Shown: positions 13,781 through 27,894, counted from the stretch's first letter. The stretch: 64,000 bases of DNA from Cellulomonas carbonis (GCF_014636275.1 NZ_BMEB01000004.1:248001-312000); one strand, 5' to 3'. Notes: generated from the sequence alone by a model not told the origin. Numbers and translations are program-made.

Positions 13781-14995
13781 GTGAGCGTCTACCTCGACCA
13801 CGCCGCGACGACGCCGGTGCACCCGGCGGTCGTGGAGGCGATGACGGCCGAGCTCGGCCGGCTCGGGAACCCCTCGTCGCTGCACGACGCTGGGCGGGCG
13901 GCGCGGCGCGTCGTCGAGGAGTCGCGCGAGGCGGTCGCGGCGCACCTCGGCGCGCGGCCCAGCGAGGTGGTCCTCACCGCGGGAGGTACCGAGGCGGACA
14001 ACCTCGCGGTCAAGGGCGTCTGGTGGGCGCAGGTCGCGCGCGACCCGGCCCGACGCCGCGTCGTCGTCTCCGCCGTCGAGCACCACGCCGTGCTCGACCC
14101 CGCGGCGTGGCTCGCGGCGCAGCAGGGCGCCGAGGTGGTCCTGCTGCCCGTCGACGCGACCGGACGCGTCGACGTCGACGCGCTCGCCGACGAGCTCGCG
14201 CGGCACGGCGACCGCACGGCGCTCGTGAGCGTCATGTGGGCCAACAACGAGGTCGGCACGGTCCAGCCCGTGCGTGCCGTCGCCGACCTCGTCCACGAGC
14301 ACGGGGTCCCGCTGCACGTCGACGCGGTGCAGGCCGTCGGTCAGCTCGACGTCGACTTCGCCGCCTCGGGTGCGGACGCGCTGACGGTGTCGGCGCACAA
14401 GGTCGGCGGACCGGTCGGGGTCGGCGCGCTCCTCGCGCGGCGGGACCTGCCGCTGGCACCGCTCACGCACGGCGGCGGTCAGGAGCGCGGCGTCCGGTCC
14501 GGGACGGTCGACGTCGTGGGTGCCCGGGCGCTCGCGGTCGCCCTCGGCCTCGCGGTGCCGGCCCGGGCTGTCGAGGGGGCGCGGCTCGCCGCGCTGCGCG
14601 ACGACCTCGTCCGTCGCGTGCAGGAGGTCGTGCCCGACGCGGTGCTGCGCGGACCGACCGTGCCGGACGTGCCCGGAGGGACCGACCCGTCCATCCCCGA
14701 CGACGGGCCGAGACGCCTCCCCGCGAACGCGCACCTGACGTTCCCGGGCTGCGAGGGCGACTCGCTGCTGTACCTCCTGGACAGCCGGGGTGTGCGGTGC
14801 TCGACCGGCTCGGCGTGCCGGGCCGGTGTGCCCCAGCCGTCGCACGTCCTGACGGCGATGGGGGTCGATGCACGGGACGCGCGCGGCGCGCTGCGCTTCT
14901 CGCTCGGGCGCACCACGACCCGGGCCGACGTCGACGCCCTCGTCGCCGTGGTCCCCGAGGTCGTCGAACGGGCCCGCGCGGCGGGTCGCGCCTGA
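13781..14995 (+). CDS. Cysteine desulfurase (IscS/NifS family)
   Basis: A PLP enzyme that takes sulfur from cysteine as a persulfide, here probably for tRNA 2-thiouridine made by MnmA next door and for Fe-S clusters. The 404-residue protein begins [12 protein letters not shown]. Lys207 (in [10 protein letters not shown]) is the PLP lysine and Cys346 (in [10 protein letters not shown]) is the active-site loop cysteine. The short GSAC loop without an insertion fits the class I (IscS/NifS) group rather than SufS. GTG 13781 was chosen from the conserved N-terminus and the TAGACT hexamer 8 bases upstream. Confidence 0.93.
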   Translation: MSVYLDHAATTPVHPAVVEAMTAELGRLGNPSSLHDAGRAARRVVEESREAVAAHLGARPSEVVLTAGGTEADNLAVKGVWWAQVARDPARRRVVVSAVEHHAVLDPAAWLAAQQGAEVVLLPVDATGRVDVDALADELARHGDRTALVSVMWANNEVGTVQPVRAVADLVHEHGVPLHVDAVQAVGQLDVDFAASGADALTVSAHKVGGPVGVGALLARRDLPLAPLTHGGGQERGVRSGTVDVVGARALAVALGLAVPARAVEGARLAALRDDLVRRVQEVVPDAVLRGPTVPDVPGGTDPSIPDDGPRRLPANAHLTFPGCEGDSLLYLLDSRGVRCSTGSACRAGVPQPSHVLTAMGVDARDARGALRFSLGRTTTRADVDALVAVVPEVVERARAAGRA

Positions 14996-15063
14996 GGCGC
15001 GGCCACCCGCCGGGCCCGGGTGCGGGCGACGGCCGCGGGTCGGGCCGACCGTACGCTGGGCGC

Positions 15064-16155
15064 ATGCGTGTCCTGGCTGCCCTCTCCGGCGGCGTCGACT
15101 CCGCCGTGGCCGCCGCGCGCGCGGTCGACGCCGGTCACGACGTCGTCGGCGTCCACATGGCGCTCGCCCGGGAGCGCGCCGAGCTGCGCAACGGCTCGCG
15201 CGGCTGCTGCTCGATCGAGGACGCGGGCGACGCGCGGCGCGCCGCGGACGTGCTGGGCATCCCGTACTACGTGTGGGACCTCTCGGAGCGCTTCGAGGAC
15301 ACCGTCGTCGCCGACTTCCTCAGCGAGTACGAGGCGGGCCGCACGCCCAACCCGTGCGTGCGCTGCAACGAGCACATCAAGTTCCGTGCGCTGCTCGACC
15401 GGGCGACCGCGCTCGGCTTCGACGCGGTCTGCACCGGTCACTACGCGCGCGTCGTGACGGTCGACGCGGACGGCGGGCCCACGCGTGAGCTCCACCGCGC
15501 GGCCGACCTGGCGAAGGACCAGTCGTACGTCCTGGCCGTCATGGGGCCCGAGCGGCTCGCCCGTGCGGTGTTCCCGCTCGGCGACGTCGTGTCGAAGGCC
15601 GAGGTCCGCGCCGAGGCCGCCGCGCGGGGCCTGTCGGTCTCCGCCAAGCCCGACTCGTACGACATCTGCTTCGTGGCCGACGGCGACACGCAGGGGTTCC
15701 TGCGCGCGCGGCTCGGCAGCCGGCCCGGCGACGTGGTCGACGTGGACGGCGTGGTCGTCGGCTCGCACGACGGCGCGTACGCGTACACGGTCGGGCAGCG
15801 CCGTGGGCTCGGGCTGGGCCGTCCGGCGGCCGACGGCCGACCGCGCTACGTGGTCGACGTCCGGCCTGCGACGAACACCGTGGTGGTCGGCGCCGAGGAG
15901 CTGCTCGAGGTCCGCCGCGTCGTGGGTGACCGTGCCGTGTGGTTCGTCGACCCGCCCACGCGGTGGACGACGTGCGAGCTGCAGGTCCGTGCGCACGGGT
16001 CGCCGGTCGCGGCACGGGTCCGGGCGCTGCCCGACGACGGCATGGAGGTCGAGGTGACCGGTCGGCTGCGCGGCGTCGCGCCGGGCCAGTCGGCGGTCGT
16101 CTACGTCGGCACGCGCGTCGTCGGCCAGGCGACCGTCACGGGGACCGGGCGATGA
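15064..16155 (+). CDS. mnmA: tRNA-specific 2-thiouridylase MnmA
   Basis: MnmA thiolates U34 of the Gln, Glu and Lys tRNAs using ATP and a relayed persulfide. The 363-residue protein has the PP-loop [10 protein letters not shown] at the N-terminus. The two catalytic cysteines are Cys98 (in [12 protein letters not shown]) and Cys202 (in SYDICFV). The end overlaps the next gene by 4 bases. A TACGCT hexamer lies 6 bases before ATG 15064, so the gene may also have its own leaderless transcript apart from the desulfurase gene 68 bases upstream. Confidence 0.95.
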   Translation: MRVLAALSGGVDSAVAAARAVDAGHDVVGVHMALARERAELRNGSRGCCSIEDAGDARRAADVLGIPYYVWDLSERFEDTVVADFLSEYEAGRTPNPCVRCNEHIKFRALLDRATALGFDAVCTGHYARVVTVDADGGPTRELHRAADLAKDQSYVLAVMGPERLARAVFPLGDVVSKAEVRAEAAARGLSVSAKPDSYDICFVADGDTQGFLRARLGSRPGDVVDVDGVVVGSHDGAYAYTVGQRRGLGLGRPAADGRPRYVVDVRPATNTVVVGAEELLEVRRVVGDRAVWFVDPPTRWTTCELQVRAHGSPVAARVRALPDDGMEVEVTGRLRGVAPGQSAVVYVGTRVVGQATVTGTGR

Positions 16156-17195
16156 CGGGCCTGAGCCTCCTGGGGCCGTGGCCCGGGAGCGAGGTGCTGA
16201 GCGCGCAGACGACGGTGCTCGACCGCCTCGCCGCGGCGCCGACGGGCGTCGAGCCGCTGCCGTCGCTGGTCCAGCTGCCCGAGCGCGGCCCGTGGGCGGA
16301 GTCGACCGGCCGCACGGCGTCGCTCCTCACCGGCATGCCCGTCGAGCTGGGCCCGCACGGCTGGAAGCTGTGCGACCGGCCCGGGCGGGACCTCGAGCAC
16401 GCCCAGGCGCTCCTGCGGGAGGACGTCGACGCCCTCGCGGTCGCCGCGCACGGGTGGACCGGGCCGCTCGTGGTGTCCGTCCGGGGTCCCTGGACGCTCG
16501 CCGCGGTCCTGTACCTCGCGCGCGGCGACCGGGTGCTCGCGGACGCCGGGGCCGTGCGCGAGCTCGTCGCGTCGCTCGCCGAGGGCGTCGCGACGCTCGT
16601 GGACCGGGTCCGCGCCGCGGTGCCCGGCGCCGAGCCGGTCGTGGTCCTGCGCGAGGCGGGCCTGCCCGACGTGCTCGGCGGCACGGTCGCGACCTTCTCG
16701 GGCCGGGGACGGATCCCGGCCGCGGACGCGGACGCCGTCGTGGCGGGCCTGCGCGGCGTCGTCGACGGGGCGCGCACCGCGGGTGCGCAGCGCGTCGTGG
16801 TCCACACCGGCGGGCGGTTCGCCGCCCGGTCGGTGCGCGCGGCCGCGGCGAGCGGCGCGGACGCGCTCGGCCTGGCGCTGGGACCCGTCCGCGGGCCGCA
16901 GTGGGAGCTGCTCGCCGAGGTCGTCGAGCAGGGGACCGGTCTGTGGTTCGCGCTCCCGCGCGAGCAGCACGGGCGACGCGACGACCCGGCCGCCGTCGCA
17001 CGGTCGCTGAGCGGTCCGTGGAGCGCCGTCGGACTGCCCGCGAGCGGCCTCGCGGACGTCGTCGTGCACGTCGAGACGTCCGGCACGGTCGCCGGGGGCG
17101 ACGTCGTCCTCGTCCGACCGCAGGCCGCGAAGCACGCCATCGGGACCGCCGCGCGCGTCGCGGAGGAGCTCGCGTCTCGGGCCGCCGAGGGCTGA
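16152..17195 (+). CDS. MetE-like protein of unknown function between mnmA and ligA
   Basis: This 347-residue protein occupies the place where actinobacteria carry a gene usually named vitamin-B12-independent methionine synthase (Rv3015c in M. tuberculosis). The fold resembles the C-terminal barrel of MetE. However, MetE needs a zinc site made of His, two Cys and Glu; this protein has only one cysteine (in KLCDRPGRD), and the HxC segment reads VVVHTGGRF. Methionine synthase activity is therefore doubtful. It overlaps mnmA by ATGA, which points to co-expression with tRNA thiolation. True role unknown. Confidence 0.7.
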   Translation: MTGLSLLGPWPGSEVLSAQTTVLDRLAAAPTGVEPLPSLVQLPERGPWAESTGRTASLLTGMPVELGPHGWKLCDRPGRDLEHAQALLREDVDALAVAAHGWTGPLVVSVRGPWTLAAVLYLARGDRVLADAGAVRELVASLAEGVATLVDRVRAAVPGAEPVVVLREAGLPDVLGGTVATFSGRGRIPAADADAVVAGLRGVVDGARTAGAQRVVVHTGGRFAARSVRAAAASGADALGLALGPVRGPQWELLAEVVEQGTGLWFALPREQHGRRDDPAAVARSLSGPWSAVGLPASGLADVVVHVETSGTVAGGDVVLVRPQAAKHAIGTAARVAEELASRAAEG

Positions 17196-20556
<3,361 letters not shown>

Positions 20557-20563
<7 letters not shown>

Positions 20564-20610
20564 CGACGACGCCCGTGACGACGAGCCCGTGACGACGAGC
20601 CCGTGACGAG
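20557..20610 (+). repeat. Short direct repeats at the acetyltransferase stop codon
   Basis: CCCGTGACGACGA occurs three times (20557, 20572, 20586) and a fourth, shorter copy begins at 20600. The first copy contains the TGA stop of the preceding gene. The remaining bases to 20703 show only a GACACT hexamer 6 bases before the next start. Confidence 0.7.
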
Positions 20611-20703
20611 CGCCAGGACGACCACCACGCAGGTCACCCCGTCGGTCACCACGACGCACGACCACGGCGAGCGTCCGGCGACCGGGCGACGGACACTGGT
20701 GCG

Positions 20704-21138
20704 GTGATCTCCCGAGACCTCGCAGCCGAGCTCGCCCGTGCTGGTCTGCAGTGGCGCCCCGCAGCCGGGGACCGCTTCGTCATCCCCCAGCCCGAGCTCA
20801 CGGGTGAGGTGTTCACGCTCAGCGAGATGACCATCGAGGCCCACGAGTTCCCGACCGGCACGGTGCTCGGGTTCAACGGCACGACCGAGTGGGCGCTCGA
20901 CTCGGTCGCCCAGGAGGACGCCCTGTGGCTGCCTCGCGAGGACCAGCTCCGCGAGCTGCTCGGCGGCACGTTCGTCCGCCTCGAGTCGGTCGAGCGCGAC
21001 GGCGAGCGGACGTGGGTCGTCACCACCGCGCGCGCCCCGGGCGCGGAGGAGCACTTCACCGCGGCGACGGCGGCGGACGCCTACGCGCACGCCGCGCTCG
21101 CCCTGGTCCGGGCCGCGGTCGGGGCCTCGGGGGACTGA
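20704..21138 (+). CDS. Conserved hypothetical protein (sometimes labelled CpaE-like)
   Basis: A 144-residue acidic protein starting MISRDLAAELARAGLQWRPAAGDRF. Similar small proteins near actinobacterial gat genes have been given a pilus-assembly CpaE name. No Walker motif or receiver domain of CpaE is present here, so that name is unsupported. No signal peptide or membrane segment is seen. GTG 20704 is used; the gene ends 56 bases before gatC. Confidence 0.65.
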   Translation: MISRDLAAELARAGLQWRPAAGDRFVIPQPELTGEVFTLSEMTIEAHEFPTGTVLGFNGTTEWALDSVAQEDALWLPREDQLRELLGGTFVRLESVERDGERTWVVTTARAPGAEEHFTAATAADAYAHAALALVRAAVGASGD

Positions 21139-21181
21139 GCGCGCGACCGGCCCACGAAACGGCCCCGTCACGACCGGCCAC

Positions 21182-21187
21182 TAGACT
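21182..21187 (+). promoter_or_regulatory. -10 element of gatC
   Basis: TAGACT, 7 bases before the gatC ATG at 21195. It indicates a leaderless gatCAB transcript. Confidence 0.5.
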
Positions 21188-21194
21188 TCCCGCC

Positions 21195-21491
21195 ATGTCC
21201 ACCATCTCTCGCGAGGAAGTCGCGCGCCTGGCCGGCCTGGCCCGGATCGACCTCACCGGACCGGAGCTGGACCGGCTCGCCGGCGAGCTCGACGTGATCG
21301 TCGAGTCCGTCGCGACGGTCAGCCGGGTCGCGACCGCGGACGTGCCCGCGACCAGCCACCCCCTGCCGCTGACGAACGTCTTCCGCGACGACGTCGTCGA
21401 GCCGACGCTGCCCGTCGAGGAGATCCTCGCTGCGGCGCCCGCCGCGCAGGACGGCCGCTTCCTCGTCCCGCAGATCCTCGAGGAGGACTGA
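21195..21491 (+). CDS. gatC: Asp-tRNA(Asn)/Glu-tRNA(Gln) amidotransferase subunit C
   Basis: GatC is the 98-residue belt that stabilises the GatA-GatB interface. It starts [20 protein letters not shown] and keeps the conserved C-terminal [18 protein letters not shown] segment. Its stop codon shares one base with the gatA ATG, so the two are coupled. Confidence 0.95.
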   Translation: MSTISREEVARLAGLARIDLTGPELDRLAGELDVIVESVATVSRVATADVPATSHPLPLTNVFRDDVVEPTLPVEEILAAAPAAQDGRFLVPQILEED

Positions 21492-23044
21492 TGGCGGACG
21501 CACCCGTCGCCCCCACCGACGACCTGACGCGCCGCACCGCGGCCGACCTCGCCGATGCCCTCCGGGCCCGTGAGGTGTCGAGCGTCGAGGTCACGCAGGC
21601 GCACCTGGACCGGATCGCCGCCGTGGACGGTGCCGTCCACGCGTTCCTGCACGTCTCGGCCGACGACGCCCTCGCCACCGCGCGGGACGTCGACGCACGG
21701 CGCGCCGCGGGGGAGGACCTCGCACCGCTCGCGGGCGTCCCGGTCGCCGTCAAGGACGTCGTCGTCACGCGCGGCATGCCCACCACGGCCGGCTCGCGGA
21801 TCCTCGAGGGCTGGGTCCCGCCGTACGACGCGACGATCGTCGAGCGCCTGCGCGCCGCGGGCATGCCGATCCTCGGCAAGACCAACATGGACGAGTTCGC
21901 GATGGGCTCGTCGACCGAGCACTCGGCGTACGGCAACACGCACAACCCCTGGGACCTGGACCGGATCCCCGGCGGGTCGGGCGGGGGCAGCGCGGCCGCG
22001 GTCGCGGCCTACGAGGCGCCGCTCGCGATCGGCACGGACACCGGCGGCTCGATCCGCCAGCCCGGGGCCGTGACCGGCACCGTGGGTGTGAAGCCCACCT
22101 ACGGCGGGGTCTCCCGCTACGGCCTCGTCGCGCTCGCCTCGAGCCTGGACCAGGCCGGTCCGGTGACGCGCACGGTCCTGGACTCGGCGCTCCTGCACGA
22201 GGCGATCGGCGGCCACGACCCGCGCGACGCCACGTCGCTGCCGGACGCCCTCCCCGCGCTCGTCGAGGCGGCCCGCGCCGGCCGTACCGGTGACCTGCGC
22301 GGCGTCCGCGTGGGAGTCGTGCGCGAGCTCGACGGCGAGGGGTACCAGGACGGGGTCCGCGCTCGGTTCGAGGAGTCCCTGGACCTGCTCCGCGAGGCGG
22401 GTGCCGAGGTCGTCGAGGTCTCCTGCCCGCACTTCGAGTACGCCCTGGCCGCGTACTACCTCATCCTCCCGAGCGAGGCGTCCAGCAACCTCGCGAAGTT
22501 CGACGGGATGCGCTTCGGCCTGCGCGTCGAGCCCCGGGACGGCGTCGTGACGGCGGAGCGCGTCATGGCCGCGACGCGCGGCGCGGGCTTCGGCGACGAG
22601 GTCAAGCGCCGCATCATCCTCGGCACGTACGCGCTGTCGGCCGGGTACTACGACGCCTACTACGGCAGCGCCCAGAAGGTCCGCACGCTCATCCAGCGCG
22701 ACTTCGCGCAGGCCTTCGAGCGCGCGGACGTGCTCGTCTCGCCCACCGCGCCGACGACCGCCTTCCGCCTCGGCGAGAAGCTCGACGACCCGCTCGCGAT
22801 GTACCTCAACGACGTCGCGACGATCCCGGCGAACCTCGCGGGCGTGCCCGGGATGTCCGTCCCGAACGGCCTCGCCGACGGCCTGCCCGTCGGGTTCCAG
22901 GTCCTCGCGCCGGCGCGCGCGGACGACCGCCTGTACCGCGTCGGCGCGGCGCTGGAGATGCTGCTCGAGCAGCGCTGGGGCGGACCGCTCCTCGCCGGCG
23001 CGCCCGAGCTGCCCGTCCGCGCGCCCGAGGGGAGCACCCGATGA
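21491..23044 (+). CDS. gatA: Asp-tRNA(Asn)/Glu-tRNA(Gln) amidotransferase subunit A
   Basis: GatA is the amidase that releases ammonia from glutamine for tRNA-dependent amidation. The 517-residue protein has the Ser-cisSer-Lys triad: Lys88 (in VAVKDVV), Ser163 (in GGSGGGSAA) and Ser187 (in DTGGSIRQP). The spacings of 75 and 99 match the well-studied S. aureus enzyme. It overlaps gatB by 4 bases (ATGA). Confidence 0.97.
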   Translation: MADAPVAPTDDLTRRTAADLADALRAREVSSVEVTQAHLDRIAAVDGAVHAFLHVSADDALATARDVDARRAAGEDLAPLAGVPVAVKDVVVTRGMPTTAGSRILEGWVPPYDATIVERLRAAGMPILGKTNMDEFAMGSSTEHSAYGNTHNPWDLDRIPGGSGGGSAAAVAAYEAPLAIGTDTGGSIRQPGAVTGTVGVKPTYGGVSRYGLVALASSLDQAGPVTRTVLDSALLHEAIGGHDPRDATSLPDALPALVEAARAGRTGDLRGVRVGVVRELDGEGYQDGVRARFEESLDLLREAGAEVVEVSCPHFEYALAAYYLILPSEASSNLAKFDGMRFGLRVEPRDGVVTAERVMAATRGAGFGDEVKRRIILGTYALSAGYYDAYYGSAQKVRTLIQRDFAQAFERADVLVSPTAPTTAFRLGEKLDDPLAMYLNDVATIPANLAGVPGMSVPNGLADGLPVGFQVLAPARADDRLYRVGAALEMLLEQRWGGPLLAGAPELPVRAPEGSTR

Positions 23045-24552
23045 GCACCACGACCGCCGCCCTGGTCGACTACGACGAGGCCGTGAGCCGCTTCGACCCC
23101 GTGATCGGGATCGAGGTGCACGTCGAGCTCGGCACCCTCACCAAGATGTTCGACGGCGCCCCGACGGAGTTCGGCGCGGAGCCCAACACCCAGGTGACAC
23201 CCGTGTCGCTCGGCCTGCCGGGTGCTCTGCCCGCGCTCAACCGGACGGCCGTGGAGTCCGCGATCCGGATCGGCCTCGCGCTCAACTGCGAGATCGCCGA
23301 GCTGTGCCGGTTCGCGCGGAAGAACTACTTCTACCCGGACGTCCCGAAGAACTTCCAGACGTCGCAGTACGACGAGCCCATCGCGCACGACGGGTGGATC
23401 GACGTCGAGCTCGAGGACGGCACCGTCGTCCGCGTCGAGATCGAGCGCGCGCACATGGAGGAGGACGCGGGCAAGAACACGCACGTCGGCGGCTCGACCG
23501 GTCGCATCCACGGCGCCGAGTACTCGCTCGTCGACTACAACCGCGCCGGGATCCCGCTCGTGGAGATCGTCACGAGGCCCATCACGGGCGTGGGCGACCG
23601 GGCCCCCGAGGTCGCGCGCGCCTACGTCCAGACGCTGCGGGACATCTTCCGCGCGCTCGGCGTGTCCGAGGCGCGCATGGAGCGGGGCAACGTCCGCGCC
23701 GACGTCAACGTGTCGCTCCGGCCGTCGCCCGACGCACCTCTCGGCACCCGGACCGAGACGAAGAACGTCAACAGCTTCCGGTCGGTCGAGCGTGCGGTGC
23801 GCTACGAGATCTCGCGCCAGGCCGCGGTGCTCGAGTCGGGCGGGGCCGTCGTGCAGGAGACCCGGCACTGGCACGAGGACACCGGCGTGACGACCTCCGG
23901 CCGCGTCAAGTCCGACGCCGAGGACTACCGCTACTTCCCGGAGCCGGACCTGGTCCCCGTGGCCGCGAGCCGGACGTGGGTCGAGGAGCTTCGCGCCACG
24001 CTCCCGGAGATGCCGGTCGCCCGTCGTCGTCGCCTCCAGGGCGAGTGGGGCTACAGCGACCCGGAGATGCGTGACGTCGTCAACGCGGGCGCGATCGAGC
24101 TCATCGAGGCCTCGGTCGCGGCAGGTGCCTCGCCGGCCGCGGCGCGCAAGTGGTGGATGGGCGAGCTCGCCCGCACCGCGAACGCCGAGGGCCTCGCTCT
24201 CGAGGAGCTGCGGGTCACGCCCGCCGACGTCGCCGAGCTCCAGCGGCTCGTGGACAGCGGCCGGCTCAACGACAAGCTCGCGCGGCAGGCGCTCGCGGGG
24301 GTGCTCGCGGGCGAGGGGTCGCCCGAGGAGGTCGCACGAGCGCGGGGCCTCGAGGTCGTCTCCGACGACGGCGCTCTCCTGACCGCGGTCGACGCAGCCC
24401 TCGCGGCGCAGCCGGACGTGGTCGAGAAGATCCGCTCGGGGAACCTGGGTCCCGTCGGCGCGATCATCGGCGCGGTCATGAAGGCGACCCGCGGGCAGGC
24501 CGACGCCGGACGCGTCCGCGAGCTGGTGCTGGAGCGCGTCGGCGCGAGCTGA
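23041..24552 (+). CDS. gatB: Asp-tRNA(Asn)/Glu-tRNA(Gln) amidotransferase subunit B
   Basis: GatB binds the misacylated tRNA, activates the side chain with ATP and receives ammonia from GatA. The 503-residue protein has the cradle-domain signature [10 protein letters not shown]-type ([16 protein letters not shown]), and the C-terminal YqeY-like tRNA-binding tail (about 360-503). Presence of gatCAB beside a gltX downstream fits the indirect Gln-tRNA route used by actinobacteria. Confidence 0.97.
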   Translation: MSTTTAALVDYDEAVSRFDPVIGIEVHVELGTLTKMFDGAPTEFGAEPNTQVTPVSLGLPGALPALNRTAVESAIRIGLALNCEIAELCRFARKNYFYPDVPKNFQTSQYDEPIAHDGWIDVELEDGTVVRVEIERAHMEEDAGKNTHVGGSTGRIHGAEYSLVDYNRAGIPLVEIVTRPITGVGDRAPEVARAYVQTLRDIFRALGVSEARMERGNVRADVNVSLRPSPDAPLGTRTETKNVNSFRSVERAVRYEISRQAAVLESGGAVVQETRHWHEDTGVTTSGRVKSDAEDYRYFPEPDLVPVAASRTWVEELRATLPEMPVARRRRLQGEWGYSDPEMRDVVNAGAIELIEASVAAGASPAAARKWWMGELARTANAEGLALEELRVTPADVAELQRLVDSGRLNDKLARQALAGVLAGEGSPEEVARARGLEVVSDDGALLTAVDAALAAQPDVVEKIRSGNLGPVGAIIGAVMKATRGQADAGRVRELVLERVGAS

Positions 24553-24683
24553 GCGCGTGCGCCTCCGCCACGCGGCACGGTGGTCCGACCGCGGACCCCA
24601 CGACCTGCGGGGGAGCCCGCGGACGGCACGCGGGCGCCGGGCGAGCAGGCGTCGACGAGGTGGGCAGGGGGTTGCCCACGGAG

Positions 24684-25268
24684 ATGGGGTACGGGATGGA
24701 CAAGCCGACGCTCGTGGGTGAGCTCGTGGTCCTGCGGCCGGTCCGCGCGGAGGACGCGGACGGCATGTGGGAGATGGTCAACGACCCCGAAGGGCGCCGT
24801 CTGACGGGTACGGTGCGCGACATCACGCGCGAGGAGAGCGACGCGTGGTGCGCGTCGGTCGCCTCACGTCCGGGCCGGATCGACCTGGCCATCACGGTGC
24901 ACGGCTCGGACGAGTTCCTGGGCGAGATCGTCCTCATGGACATCGACGAGCGCGACGCGAACGCGTCGATGCGGATGAGCCTGCGTCCCGGCCAGCGGGG
25001 CCGCGGCTTCGGCGGCGAGGCGATCGGCCTCGTGCTCGCGCACGCGTTCGGCGCGCCGCCCGAGGGTCTGGGTCTGCACCGGGTCGCGCTCGACGTGCTC
25101 GAGATCAACCCTCGCGCCCGGATGCTCTACGAGAACCACGGCTTCCAGGTGGAGGGACGGCTCCGCGAGGTGCACCGCGACGGCGACTACTGGGTCGACG
25201 TCGAGCTGATGGCGATCCTCGAGGACGACTACCGCGCGGCCGCGGCGACGCAGCCGTCACGACCCTGA
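24684..25268 (+). CDS. GNAT family N-acetyltransferase (RimJ/RimL type)
   Basis: The 194-residue protein has a single GNAT_3-type domain: LRPVRAEDADGMW near the start, RMSLRPGQRGRGFGGEA as the acetyl-CoA loop, and INPRARMLYENHGFQVEGRLRE near the end. The RimJ/RimL group acetylates protein N-termini or small amines; the substrate here is unknown. ATG 24684 is used; ATG 24696 is a fair alternative. It ends 11 bases before the dehydrogenase gene and may share its message. Confidence 0.83.
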   Translation: MGYGMDKPTLVGELVVLRPVRAEDADGMWEMVNDPEGRRLTGTVRDITREESDAWCASVASRPGRIDLAITVHGSDEFLGEIVLMDIDERDANASMRMSLRPGQRGRGFGGEAIGLVLAHAFGAPPEGLGLHRVALDVLEINPRARMLYENHGFQVEGRLREVHRDGDYWVDVELMAILEDDYRAAAATQPSRP

Positions 25269-25279
25269 TCGGAGCCCGC

Positions 25280-26230
25280 ATGCTCACCGTCGTCGTGCCC
25301 GACGAGGCCCTCCGCACCGCGCTCGGCACCGAGCCCGACGTGGCCGCGGGCCGGGCCCGCCTGGTCACCTGGGACCTGGCGGGTGACCCGCCGCCGGGGC
25401 TCGACCCGGCCGAGGTCGACGTCGTCGTCGCGCCGAACTCGGGCATGACGCCCGAGCGCTTCGCGCCGCTGCACGGCATGGACGGTCTCCGCGTCGTGCA
25501 GCTCGCGAGCGCCGGCTACGAGCACGCGCTCGGGCTCGTGCCGGACCGTGTGACGCTGTGCAACGGCCGTGGTGTGCACGACGCCGGGACGGCCGAGCTC
25601 GCGGTCGGCCTCCTGCTCGCGGTCCAGCGGGGCGTCGTCGACGCGGTCCGGGCGATGCCCGAGGGCAGGTGGGAGCCGCGCCGGCGCAGCTCGCTCGCCG
25701 ACCGTCGCGTCATGATCCTCGGCTACGGGTCGATCGGCTCGGCGGTCGAGCGTCGGCTCGCGCCGTTCGAGGTCGACGTCGTCCGGGTCGCCAGCACGCG
25801 CCGCGAGCACGACGGGCTCGTCGTCCACGGCGTCGACGAGCTGCCGGCGCTCCTGCCCCGCGTCGACGCCGTCGTCACGGTCCTCCCGCTGACGCCCTCG
25901 ACCGAGCACCTCGTCGACGCGGCCTTCCTGCGCGCGCTGCCCGACGGGGCGGTCGTCGTGAACGTCGGACGCGGGCGGGTCGTCGACACGGAGGCGCTGC
26001 TCGCGGAGACGTCGTCGGGCCGCCTGCGCGCCGCGCTGGACGTCACGGACCCCGAGCCGCTGCCCCCGGACCACCCGCTCTGGTCCGTCCCGGGCGTGGT
26101 CGTGACGCCCCACCTCGGCGGCAACACGGACGCGACGGGTCCGCGGCTCGCCCGGCTCGTCGCGCGGCAGGTCGCACGGCTGGTGGCGGGCGAGGAGCCG
26201 GTCAACGTCGTCCGGGAGCCGCTGACGTGA
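25280..26230 (+). CDS. D-isomer-specific 2-hydroxyacid dehydrogenase family protein
   Basis: A 316-residue NAD(P)-dependent dehydrogenase acting on 2-oxo or 2-hydroxy acids. The nucleotide-binding motif GYGSIGSAVERRL is complete. The catalytic set is visible: Arg in NVGRGRVVD, Glu in TDPEPLPPDHPLW, and His in TPHLGGN. The substrate cannot be told from sequence. The stop codon overlaps the start of the GH43 gene (GTGA), which suggests a role in metabolism of a sugar acid or reduction of a sugar-derived oxoacid. Confidence 0.88.
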   Translation: MLTVVVPDEALRTALGTEPDVAAGRARLVTWDLAGDPPPGLDPAEVDVVVAPNSGMTPERFAPLHGMDGLRVVQLASAGYEHALGLVPDRVTLCNGRGVHDAGTAELAVGLLLAVQRGVVDAVRAMPEGRWEPRRRSSLADRRVMILGYGSIGSAVERRLAPFEVDVVRVASTRREHDGLVVHGVDELPALLPRVDAVVTVLPLTPSTEHLVDAAFLRALPDGAVVVNVGRGRVVDTEALLAETSSGRLRAALDVTDPEPLPPDHPLWSVPGVVVTPHLGGNTDATGPRLARLVARQVARLVAGEEPVNVVREPLT

Positions 26231-27849
26231 TCACCGTCGGTTCCGGTCCCGGGGCCGACGTGCCCGACGCCCCCGAGGGGCGGACGGTACGGAACCCGGT
26301 GCTCCCGGGCTGCCACCCCGACCCGACGGTGTGCCGGGTCGGTGACGACTACTACCTCGCGACGTCGTCGTTCGAGTACGTGCCCGGCATCCCGCTGTTC
26401 CACAGCCGTGACCTCGTGCACTGGCGGCCGATCGGTCACGCGGTCGACCGGCCCGAGCAGCTCTCGCTCGCGGGCGTGCGGTCGTCGGAGGGCCTGTACG
26501 CGCCGACGCTGCGCCACCACGACGGCACCTTCTACCTGACCAGCACGTTCGTCGGCCCCAACGGGTCCGGGCAGGTGGGCAACTTCGTCGTGACGGCGCA
26601 GGACCCGGCCGGGCCGTGGTCCGAGCCCGTGTGGTGGGAGGACGAGGGGATCGACCCGGCCCTGTTCTTCGACGACGACGGCCGTGCGTGGGCGACGGGG
26701 ACGCGCGAGAGCCGGTCCCCGCAGTGGGACGAGCAGGCCGAGATCTGGGTCCGCGAGATGGACCGCACGACGTTGCGGCTCGTGGGCCCGGAGCACGTCG
26801 TCTGGCGCGGCGCGCTGCTCGGCGCCGCCTGGGCCGAGGCGCCGCGTCTGCTCAAGGTCGAGGGCTGGTACCACCTGCTCGCCGCCGAGGGCGGCACCGA
26901 GCACCACCACGCGGTGAGCGTCGCGCGGAGCACGCGCGTGACCGGGCCGTATGCGGGCAACCGCGCGAACCCCGTGCTCACGCACCGCCACCTCGGCCGG
27001 ACGCACCCGGTCATGGGCGTCGGGCACGCCGACCTCGTGGAGCTTCCCGACCGCAGCTGGTGGGCGGTCGTGCTGGGGACGAGGCCGTACGGCGGCCTGT
27101 ACGAGAACCTCGGGCGCGAGACGTTCCTCGTCCCGGTGACGTGGGAGGACGGCTGGCCCGTGTTCGCGCCCGGTGTGGGACAGGTGCGGCTCGTCGAGCG
27201 CGCGCCGTCGCTCCCGGCGCACCCGTGGCCCGAGAACCCCGTGCGCGACACGTTCGCCGGCGGGCTGGGGCTCGCCTGGAACGCCGTGCGCGGGCCTGCC
27301 GCCGCGTTCGCGCAGGCGGGTCCGGAGGGTGGCCTCGACGTCACGCTCCTGCCCGCGACCCTGGACGGCGCGCGGCCCGCGGCGTTCGTCGGCCGACGGC
27401 AGCAGCACGTCGACGTCGACGTGACGGCACGCCTGCGATTCGAGCCGGCGAGCGCGGACGAGTGGTTCGGCCTCGTGGTGCGGCAGTCGGACGACCACCA
27501 CTACCTCGTCGTCGTCGCGGGCGCCGCCATGGAGGGCGGGCCGCGGCGCATCCTCGTGGTGCGTCGGCACGAGGGCCGCCGGACGGTCCTGCTGGTCGTC
27601 CCCGCACCGGACGGTGCGATCGAGCTCGGGCTGCGGGTGCGCGGACAGGAGTACGAGGCGGTGCTCGTGGGCGAGGACGGGGAGGACCAGCACCTGGTCA
27701 CGCTCGACGGCCGCATGCTGGACAGCACGGTCGCGGACAGCTTCGTGGGCGTCTGGCTCGGTCTCTACGGCACGAGCAACGGCATGCCGTCGACGACGAC
27801 GGCGCACGTCGAGTGGTTCGAGTACGCACCGGTGCCGCCCGCGGCCTGA
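26227..27849 (+). CDS. Glycoside hydrolase family 43 protein (beta-xylosidase / alpha-L-arabinofuranosidase type)
   Basis: A 540-residue enzyme that probably removes xylose or arabinose from short oligosaccharides inside the cell; no signal peptide is seen. The five-blade propeller has the GH43 acidic trio: Asp32 (in CHPDPTVC), Asp143 (in EGIDPALFF) and Glu204 (in WAEAPRLLK). A C-terminal beta-sandwich (about 340-540), as in subfamily 11/12 xylosidases, follows. Start GTG 26227 gives a 4-base overlap with the dehydrogenase. It is convergent with the LacI gene, 45 bases away. Confidence 0.9.
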   Translation: MITVGSGPGADVPDAPEGRTVRNPVLPGCHPDPTVCRVGDDYYLATSSFEYVPGIPLFHSRDLVHWRPIGHAVDRPEQLSLAGVRSSEGLYAPTLRHHDGTFYLTSTFVGPNGSGQVGNFVVTAQDPAGPWSEPVWWEDEGIDPALFFDDDGRAWATGTRESRSPQWDEQAEIWVREMDRTTLRLVGPEHVVWRGALLGAAWAEAPRLLKVEGWYHLLAAEGGTEHHHAVSVARSTRVTGPYAGNRANPVLTHRHLGRTHPVMGVGHADLVELPDRSWWAVVLGTRPYGGLYENLGRETFLVPVTWEDGWPVFAPGVGQVRLVERAPSLPAHPWPENPVRDTFAGGLGLAWNAVRGPAAAFAQAGPEGGLDVTLLPATLDGARPAAFVGRRQQHVDVDVTARLRFEPASADEWFGLVVRQSDDHHYLVVVAGAAMEGGPRRILVVRRHEGRRTVLLVVPAPDGAIELGLRVRGQEYEAVLVGEDGEDQHLVTLDGRMLDSTVADSFVGVWLGLYGTSNGMPSTTTAHVEWFEYAPVPPAA

Positions 27850-27894
27850 CCGGCCCCGGTCCGCGCCACGCACGGGGCGCGCGACGCGACCGCG

